A stretch of 43,824 nucleotides of DNA, taken from the NCBI GenBank assembly GCA_030625085.1, contig DAOURK010000023.1, positions 1-43,824 of the forward strand. Direction: 5' to 3'. The position numbers and the translations under genes are program-made. This document shows, one piece after another, positions 17,201-25,600 of the stretch (position 1 is the first letter of the stretch; every line of letters starts with the position of its first letter). The stretch is from Pseudomonadota bacterium. GTDB taxonomy: Bacteria; SZUA-182; DTGQ01. Under the pieces are notes generated by a model. It was not told the DNA's origin. It was given only the letters and a program-made list of their open reading frames with translations, and did no database searches.

Positions 17201-19668
17201 GAGAAAGAAGAAAAATAATCCTGTAAATGGGGACAGATCGAACGAAACAAGGGAGTATGGTAGCCACGGTCAAAGGGCAATATTTCAAAAGGGATCCCTT
17301 TAGCCCGTAAATATTTAACAGCTTTTTCAGCCACATGTCCTTCAGCAATAATCACAACCTGATGCGGACAATTATCATTGGCCACATAAACAGTCCCCTC
17401 AATTTGTTCGATCATAGAGGAAATCTGGGTACGACTCGTACCAACAGCCAAAAGGGTAGCTTTGGGGACATCCGGATCTTCGGATAATCGACGATAGATC
17501 TGATTTAACTTTCTCGTATTTTGTAAGAATTCTTCTACATCAATAATTCCTGAAAAAATCATCGCCGACCATTCTCCGGCACTATGTCCCACTATCTGAT
17601 CAGGTTTAATTCCAAGAGAATTTAACAAAGTATACATAGCCAGGTTGCCGATCAAAACCGCCTCTGTAGCTCGATCCATTTTCCAGAGATGTTTCTCGGC
17701 CGCTCGTCGTTCTTCCTCAGAAAAGAAAGGTGGGGGGAAGATATAAGAACTCGGCAAATCCTGCTGACCCTTTTCTAAAAGAATACGATCAGCCTTGTCA
17801 AAACAAGATCGAACCTCAGGAAAGAAAAGACACAGATCTGCTAACATATTTACATATTGAGATCCTTCCCCGGGAAAAAGGAAGGCTAATTTGCCCTCTT
17901 TGCTTAAAGGAGACTCAAAAAAATAAATCCCTTTGAGATCTTTGATTTGGTGACACTGAGGGTCAAAAAGCCGCTTCAGGGCATAGGTTAATTTTTGTTG
18001 TAAATCTTCTATTGTATTGGCTACCACGGCCAGACGACAGGGATGGCTGCCCAAAGTTATATTTAAACTATAGGCTAGATCACGAAGCAAAAAACTCGAA
18101 TTTTCATCTATAAATTTTTGAATATCGTGTATCTGTTGAATCAAACCCTGCCGCGATTCTCCATGAAATATACATACATCTGTTTCCCACACTTGAGGAG
18201 AGGTCTTTTGTTGAGTCTTTCCGGTCTTGGTCACATATTCTTCCAAAATTACATGGGCATTAATGCCCCCAAAACCAAAAGCATTTACCCCGGCCCGCCG
18301 GGGAAAATCTGCTTCTCCATGAATCCATGGACGGGTTTCCGTATTGATATAGAGAGGTGTATTTTCAATCCCTAATTTAGGATTAATTTTTTCGCAATGA
18401 AGAGTAGGGGGTAATACCTTATGATAAACAGCTAAGGCCGCCTTGATTAAGCCGGCAATTCCCGCAGCAGGCATGGCATGGCCAATCATCGATTTAACCG
18501 TCCCCAGAGCACACCGAGGGCCAAATTGGTCCCTTGAGCCAAAAACCCTTCTCATGGCCTCGATCTCCACCGCATCCCCTACAGTAGTGCCCACTCCATG
18601 GGCCTCAATCAAACGGATTGTTTGGGTCGGGACTTGGGCCATTTCAAAAGCCCGCCGCACGGCCAACACTTCCCCCTCCACCCGGGGTGCCGTCACACTT
18701 ACAGCTCGACCGTCACTGGCAGACCCTACCCCTTTAATTACTGCATAGATGCGGTCCCCATCATCTTCCGCCTCTTGTAATCGTTTTAAGATTACAACTC
18801 CAAGGCCCTCGCCGGGAATGGTGCCATCTGCATCCTGGTCAAAGGGACGAATCCGAGACTGAAAAGACATAGCTTGAAAGGCACAAAAAATTAACAAAAA
18901 CGGAACACTGGCGCAAATATGGACCCCGCCGACAATAGCAGTATCACATTTGCCGGTCAATAAATCCCGTACGCCAATTTCTGCGGCAATCAAAGAAGAA
19001 GCACAGGCTGCGTCTATAGTATAATTAGGGCCCATGAAATCCAGGCGATTAGCCGCTCGCCCTGTGGTCAGATTAGGAATAAAGGCTGAAGCTTTTTCCG
19101 GCCCCAACTTTGGCAGACACCCAAGTAGTTCCTGACGAATTTCAGCCAGCTCTTCTTGGGAATATTCCGGATGAAGATTTTTTAAAATTTTTAGGGTTTG
19201 CTCAGTAATGATACTTCGTTGAATAAGGTTGGAAGCCCCAACTCCCAGATAATTTCCTCGTCCGAGAATAAATTCGGTACGCTCACCATTAAAATCTCGA
19301 TCCAAATAACCAGCATCCTTCAAGGCTTCATGAACTACCTGTAAAACCAAAAACTGATCCGGCTCACCTCCCTCGACACCTATAGGCATAACACCATATT
19401 TTACCGGATCAAACATCATAAATTCATCCAGGTAACCCCCTCTTTTACAATAAACCTTATTAATATCAGCTGCCCCCTCTGAATAGTAAGTTTTTGAATC
19501 CCACCTCCCTGGAGGGACATCGCCCACCGCATCGGTTTTGGAAAGAATATTGTGCCAGTAACTATTAAGATCAGGTGCTTTTGGAAAAATACAAGCCATA
19601 CCAACAATGGCTATATCACCCCGGACAGTCGATTTTTGTAGTAAGTCTTTATTTGTAGATATAGTCAT
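14200..19668 (-). CDS. PUFA/enediyne-like type I polyketide synthase: KS-AT-ACP-DH-PPTase-like
   Basis: An 1822-aa iterative-type megasynthase. Domains in order: ketosynthase 15-500 with C222 in DAACASSL, EAHGVGT and KSMIGHAMP; acyltransferase about 590-900 with FPGEGSQY and S696 in GHSAGE; a charged linker with FLDTQKEMMQVYL at about 1063; one ACP with S1177 in LGIDSIKR; a hot-dog dehydratase with H1283 in EDHRFG and D1468 in FLLDAAGQL; and a C-terminal phosphopantetheinyl-transferase-like domain with GINLE at 1703-1707 and WCAKGA at 1746-1751. The last motif normally reads W-x-x-K-E-A; the metal-binding Glu is Gly1750 here, so this domain may be inactive. No ketoreductase is present; the partner megasynthase supplies one. 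The AAGGAG ribosome site overlaps the stop of that upstream gene. Confidence 0.92.
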   Translation of the reverse strand: MTISTNKDLLQKSTVRGDIAIVGMACIFPKAPDLNSYWHNILSKTDAVGDVPPGRWDSKTYYSEGAADINKVYCKRGGYLDEFMMFDPVKYGVMPIGVEGGEPDQFLVLQVVHEALKDAGYLDRDFNGERTEFILGRGNYLGVGASNLIQRSIITEQTLKILKNLHPEYSQEELAEIRQELLGCLPKLGPEKASAFIPNLTTGRAANRLDFMGPNYTIDAACASSLIAAEIGVRDLLTGKCDTAIVGGVHICASVPFLLIFCAFQAMSFQSRIRPFDQDADGTIPGEGLGVVILKRLQEAEDDGDRIYAVIKGVGSASDGRAVSVTAPRVEGEVLAVRRAFEMAQVPTQTIRLIEAHGVGTTVGDAVEIEAMRRVFGSRDQFGPRCALGTVKSMIGHAMPAAGIAGLIKAALAVYHKVLPPTLHCEKINPKLGIENTPLYINTETRPWIHGEADFPRRAGVNAFGFGGINAHVILEEYVTKTGKTQQKTSPQVWETDVCIFHGESRQGLIQQIHDIQKFIDENSSFLLRDLAYSLNITLGSHPCRLAVVANTIEDLQQKLTYALKRLFDPQCHQIKDLKGIYFFESPLSKEGKLAFLFPGEGSQYVNMLADLCLFFPEVRSCFDKADRILLEKGQQDLPSSYIFPPPFFSEEERRAAEKHLWKMDRATEAVLIGNLAMYTLLNSLGIKPDQIVGHSAGEWSAMIFSGIIDVEEFLQNTRKLNQIYRRLSEDPDVPKATLLAVGTSRTQISSMIEQIEGTVYVANDNCPHQVVIIAEGHVAEKAVKYLRAKGIPFEILPFDRGYHTPLFRSICPHLQDYFSSFSISSPHTEVYSCNIMSPYPHDPQKILKLAVETWALPVAFRQTIENMYNSGTRIFVEVGPKGNLSAFVEDILRGKPHLAIPSNVARRSGITQLNHMMGLLSAQGVSLNFEYLYQYRSPHFIHWADARQLQEPKEKGIKLSLGWYLLSLQERDKKKRSAESKDKKVSDGVGLAGGPSNGGRENNSDQGTWPMSDIISNMIVNELSEDKFGDVAFLSNANPSDFGSPAPSSSVMDEYFQTMGHFLDTQKEMMQVYLKKKQDSLNPDSVLPDAQKENYQQKKEQSKNNPDIEKITNTAMEPLSVVAIESLIEDEGTQSEPKTEEDFTNTLVELVSEKTGYPQEMIDLNLDMEADLGIDSIKRVEIIGSFREKYAQIAEEDIEAISGLKTLQQVIDLVKNKIKNSSQDLIGETKGDEKFSFRQRKVKEKKWEDLPFIGEVVDLKPGKSLVALRQVDLKEDLFLEDHRFGQKISEFSSGVGALPVIPLTISIEIMAEAASLLFPGQKLVRIEKVMANQWICLEGEGPIILRIEAEVLSPGSVQVQIQKYEKKEISPASQKPIITAQMFFAHEYPASSTCSEFVLEEERTPSHTGEEVYKEHRMFHGPRFQGIISMDKTGKNGLKAHLQTLPKNNLFRSSPEPDLKTDPFLLDAAGQLVGYWPVEYLDSGFVIFPIALKTLYIYKDTPPPLTRLRARMHIQQITTTKVLANLDIFGEDGQLWMQIIGWEDWRFYWSRQLYDFWRFPNQGTIGQPWEPEAKVFSEKKVPAFSLLKQFWRGGSDIFQDVMAYMVLSSKEREMYKKISAGNDRGKWLLGKMVAKDAVRSFWQKNHHKNFYPADIDLIDQGNSRLKIGEIQNSDGGLVPVILTAHADGAAIAVAAGEGLIRGINLERIYLENELPGKSALSSEEMALLSNLDKSEQKEEWTARLWCAKGAIAQAFGHNADEEREKTIGMKQTIMVNEFDFQTGRVKVTLKENLRRESFPDVRAPIWVYTYRENEYIIAITI

Positions 19669-19677
19669 CTACACTCC

Positions 19678-22600
19678 TTATTCATTCTTGTTAGCAGTCA
19701 AACGGTTTAAAGATTTGCTGCAGGCGGCTTCCATATCTTCCAATAGAGCAATTAATTTACCTTCCTCATTAAAAAAGGCTAAATCCGCATGAAGCATACC
19801 TGGAGTAGAATTAGGTAAAATCCGGGTCTCAAACCTAATCTTTGATCCGGACAGGGGACCAAAACTTCGAAATTGTTTAAACCGAGAGGGGAGAGGCATC
19901 ATATCCCAATATGTTCTAGACCACAAAATAATCATCTGCAGCCCGCTGTCTACTATAACCGGATCAATCAACCACGTCCCCTGAGGATCTCCAGCGAGCA
20001 ACTTTTTGGGACTTGAGGGGATCAATATTCCATTAATACCATTTGCCCCAATCTGATGTATTTCAGAAATTCCATGAAACAGGGGGCCATGAAACAACCA
20101 CTGCTGATAGGCTTCGCGGGTACTCATGGGAAAGGGTTTAGCCTCTGATAAAGCCAATGGCTGCCACCGAAAAGAACCATTACCTTTTTTCCTTAATTCA
20201 ACTATAGTGCTATAGCAACATATTGAAGGCGTTTGCGCATCATTCATTTCTACTTTCACACTCAGATTCTCAGAAGAATTAGGCTGAGATGGGATGGCTT
20301 TAATATGGACCTTAGTAGGTTTTGAAACAACAACTCCTTTTAACACCCGTAAATCACAGACCCGCTCAATACGCCACTCAGGCCATCCAAGGGATACTGT
20401 TTCGACCATCAATTCAAGGGCCATAGTCATAGGCAAAACAGGGTTTCCATTCAACTTATGATCCTGAAGATACAAATCATTGGCTGCATCCAACTCACGG
20501 ACAATTTTCACTATGCCTTTTCCATTGGGAGAAAAAACAATTCCCGATTCTAAAAGGGGAAAGGCTTTAGACATCTGAAAATCTTCCTTAACTCTTCTTT
20601 GCCCAAGGGGAGGATTATTTTCGTCTTCCACTGCCTCTTCCACTAAATGCGAAGCTGATTGGTTTACCTGCTTCCGTTTATTTATTGGGGACTTCCAGCC
20701 TCCCCCAAGGATAATTTCAGCATCGCCTTTTACCCCATAACAAATTTCCTGATCCAATCGTTGAGGCCCTACATCACGAGGAATTAACTGTATTCCGTGC
20801 TTTTTAAATTCTTTATCCAAAAGGGGAGAAACCATATTCGAATTTTCCCACGGCCCCCAATTTATAGAAACCACCCTGGCCGGCCACCGTGCATTAAGAT
20901 AAATAGCCAATTTATTTAATACTTCATTAGCCGCAGCATAATCTCCTTGACCGCGATTACCGAAACGACCGGCCACAGAAGAAAAAAAGACTAAAAATTT
21001 CAGTGAATCCAAATGGAGTTTTTGACTCAAAATAAAGGCGCTATCAACCTTGGTGTCAAAGACACGATCAAAGGACTCGGGGGCCTTATCTTTAATAAAT
21101 TTATCTTCAATAATCCCTGCTCCATGGATAACCCCATCAATCTTTCCATAGGATTGATAGATATTGTCAATGAGTCCGGCCAAGGATCGCTCATCTCGGA
21201 CATCTGCCTGAAAATACTGCACCCGGGAACCAAGGTCCTGCATGGCTTTAACATTCGTCCGAATTTCGCGGGCTTTCATTAATTGCTGATATTTACTCTC
21301 TACCCGGACAGGGGTAATAACCTCGCCTTGAAGCTTCATATGCTCTATTAGGCGCGCCTTTATTTCTTGAAGAGATCCGGTGATTTCAAAAGGTATTTCT
21401 TCCTTGGGAAAGGGAGAACTGCCTACCAAAAGTAAGGTGGGTTGATATTGCCGAGCCAATTCCTTGGCCACATCAGAGGTAATACCCCGGGCCCCTCCGG
21501 TAAGTAATAGCGTCCAGGAAGAATCAATTCGGAACTGAGACTCACTCTCCAGTGAAAGTGCTGACAGCAGGGGTTGGAGGGTAAAACGATCCCCTTGCTG
21601 ATATCCAACCTCTACCTCATTCTGCCCGAATCGCATCTCATCCAAAAGATAATGCGCCAAATTTTCCTTCTTATCCTGAGGGTTTAAATCCACTACCTTA
21701 AGATTTACCTCCGGCCATTCATATTTGAGACTCTTGATTAAACCGGCACATCCACCCTGGACAGGAGAAAAAGATTGCATGCCTAAGGTCGAGGGCTTTA
21801 GGCTTTCCTCTATAGATTGCATGCAACCGCTGCCGAAGCTCCCCCCCATGGAAGTGACGGCCATCAAACAACTTGCGCCGCTAGAGGCAGCCTCTCTCAA
21901 CTCAGTTTCCAGCGACTTGGCCAGATAAAATAAACTTTTTACCTCCAGATTGAGGAGCCTCTTCCACTGAATAAGGTCCATCTCAAAAATCCCCTGATCA
22001 CTTCTGAACGGATAAAGATGGATTAGTGCCCCGATCGGTCCCTGTCTCTGATGAATAAGTGCTAATAAAGAATTAACATCTTCATAAAGGCCAAGATTAG
22101 CTGTGTAATATCCGGGCTCAATTTCTTCAACGTTATCTCCTATACGTATCCGGGCAACCTTGTACCCTTGTTCCTGAAGCTTGCAATCTAAAAACCCGGC
22201 CAAACCTCTTTGATCTTCAGTGATTACTACTATTCTATTCTTATCAAAAGCGATTTGGTCCCCCAAGCAAGGTGTTTTGACTCTGTTTACAAGAAATCTT
22301 TGAATATCTCCTCCCTTGGAGATATCCCCTTCTCTCCTCTCTTCTACATTTGCTTCCTGAGCATCACTTTTTTTTACATTATCTGCTAATTCTTTTTTTG
22401 TTTCTCCAGATTGAGTTATCCAGTCTATGATGCCTTGTAGGGTTTTTATGCCGCCAAATTCCCCCATTTCTTTTTCGGCCTCTTCCCCTTCCCCTTGGCA
22501 AGAGCCGCCAATCTCTTCTTGAAGGCTTCCCAGTATCTCTACCCGTTTGATAGAATCAATACCCAAATCTGCTTCCATGTCCAGATCAAGACCCAACATT

Positions 22601-25600
22601 TCCGAGGGATATCCAGTCCTTTCGCTCACGATCCTAAGTAATAATTCTTGAACCTTCTGTTTATCCGGTCTGTCAGGCAAAGTGGGCACATCCTCTATTT
22701 CTTTTTTTTCTTGAAAAGCCTCCTTTTTAGAAACCTCATTTTTATATTCTTCTTGAGCCGTTTTTCTCTCTACACTCTCTTTAAGGTTTTGTGCAGTAAC
22801 ATGATATTTTTTGGCTTCCGAAGCTTCTCCGCTAAATCCGGTTCGTAGATAGCCGGCCATCACCGTTTTTTGAGTATCCAAAAACTTATTCATCATCTGC
22901 TGAAACTGGTGCATAATCAGATCACCCGTCTTTGGTGTACTCAAATCTTCACCCATGATTTTGTCTTCTTTTTGTGCACTGTTTGCAATATTTTTCTCTC
23001 TGACTTCTTTTTGTTCAACATGTTTTTGAAGCTCTGATTTATTTACTTTTTTCGAAAAATGGTTTTGCTCATTTGATCTTGTTTGGATTGACTCTCCCTG
23101 TAATGGTCGAATCCGATCTCCACGAATCATCCAGGTATTTGAAGGCTTACTCAATGATACTGAATCATCTTTTTTCTGTAACCAATTTTCTTTCTGATCA
23201 ATTCGGCTTACATAAAGCCTGTCCAGGTTTATAGGTATCCCTTGAACAATGAGTTGCCCCAGGCAATATTGTAATTGTAATAAACCGGATCGCCCGACCT
23301 GGTCCAAAGCGACAGTAGTATGAGGACGACCGTCTAAAATTTGATTGACTAAATTGGTTAAAATAGATCGTGGACCTACCTCTATAAAAATACGTGCATC
23401 TGCTTCATACATGGCTTCGATTTCCTGCATAAATTTCACAGGATGAGTAAGATGATCAATCATATACTGGGTGATCTTTTTCGCCTCATAAGAGTGAGGA
23501 TTGGCGGTTGTATTAGAATAAACAGGGAGTTTTGCATCATGTATGGTTAAGGCATTTAAAAATTCAGCAATTTTTTCTTGCGCAGGACGAACCAACGGAG
23601 AGTGAAAAGCGCAGGAAACAGGAAGCATACGAGCTTTTATCCCCTTGGACTTACACAGATTTACTACTGCTTGCACAGATTCCGGAATTCCCGAGATGAC
23701 CGTTTGTTGAGGTGAGTTATAATTAGCCATCCAAACTCCCTCTTTTCCTGAAACAATTTCAGAAAGCTCTTCTTTGGAAGCATTCATGGCAGCCATAGTA
23801 CCAGGGCAAGAAGACACAGCGTCTTCAACAATCCGGCCCCTAGCCTCTGACAAAAGCATCAAAGATTCTTCAGTCAAACTCCCACCTGCCCACAAGGCTA
23901 CATACTCACCATAGCTGTGGCCGGCTACCATATCCGGATATATTTCCAATTCACTCAGCAACTGACCCAGGGCTACACTTACCGCTCCAATCGCGGGTTG
24001 AGCAATAGAGGTTCTCGTTAACGCTTTCTGTTGGTCAGCTTTTTCCTCATCTGTGAAGACTGGCCTGGGGAAAATGTAATCACTTAAGGCCCTACCCAGT
24101 TTGGGTTGTAAAATTCTATCGAGACGCTCGAAACAGGATAAAACCTCAGGGAAATGTATTGCCAACTCCTTTACCATATTCAGGTACTGTGCCCCCTGCC
24201 CGGGAAAAAGAAAGGCTACTTTGCCCTTAACTCTTGCCGCTCGCTCAATCAGATAGATACCCTGAGGATCCTGAATATGAAGGAGTCCTGGTGAAGATAG
24301 CATCTCTTTGACTCGATCTAATTTTTGATAGAGGTCATCATGGGAAGAGGTGACTACAGCCAGCCGAACATCCGCAAGTGCTGACTTGTCTATCGATTGC
24401 ATCTCCTTCCATTGACTATAGGCTATTTCTGATAAGGGGGGATGAATCCCCCTCTTCCAATCTTGCAGATCTTTACTAACCTTGTTTACCTTTTTTTGAA
24501 GCTCTTCTCTTGAATTTGCCGCCCAAACGCAAAGTTCTCCAGGCCACTGCCGATAAAAAGATTCAGATATCCCATCAGAAAAATCTTGAGTATATTCTTC
24601 AAGCACAGTATGAAAATTGGTCCCCCCAAAACCGAAAGCACTGACCCCGGCTCGCCGAGGATGCTCTTTCATACTGTTGAGCCAAGGACGGGTATCTGTA
24701 TTCACATAAAAAGGTGTTTGGGCAAAATTGGCTTTCCTGTTGGGATCTGTAACATTCATAGTTGGCGGTAAAGTTTTACTATATAAGGCCATTGCCGTCT
24801 TAATCAGCCCAGCCACTCCAGAGGTACACTTGGTATGACCAATCATGGATTTAACTGCTCCAACGGCGCAGCTCTGGTTTTTAGCTTGAGCACTTTTAAA
24901 TACATGGCTGAGGGCCTGCACTTCAGTCCGATCTCCTACTTCCGTTCCGGTTCCGTGTGTCTCAATTAAGCCAACAGTAGAAGGGCAAATACCGGCTTGA
25001 TCATAGGCCCTTTCAAGGGCTGAAATTTGTCCTTCCGGACGCGGGGCGGTTAAACATTTGTCCCTGCCGTCACTGGAACTGCCCACGGATTTAATCACTG
25101 CATAAATACGATCCCCATCACGTTCGGCATCAGCCAACCGTTTCAATATTGCCACAGCCACCCCTTCTCCTAAAACAATGCCGTCTGCACTCTCATCCAA
25201 AGGAGAAGATCTTCCCGTTGGCGATAAGGCCTGGGTTTTGGAAAAACAAAGAAAGGTAAAGGGGTTTTGCATGGTATCACTGCCGCCAACCACCACCATA
25301 TCACTGCTATAGGTTTGCAACTCTTTAACCCCCAAATAGACGGCTGCCATAGAAGAGGCACAAGCTGCGTCTACAGTAAAATTTGATCCCCCCATATCAA
25401 ATCGATTGGCTACGCGGCCGGCAGCAACATTCATCAAAATACCGGCGAAAGAATCTTCCGTCCATTCAGGCAAAAAACCCTTTAATTCTGAAATAAAGAG
25501 ATCCGACTGGATCTTACCCTCGCTTATCCTCTCCAATAAAGGAAGAAAAGAACGAATACTATATTTAATACCAAGATCGGCTACACCGCCGCCAGCCCCA

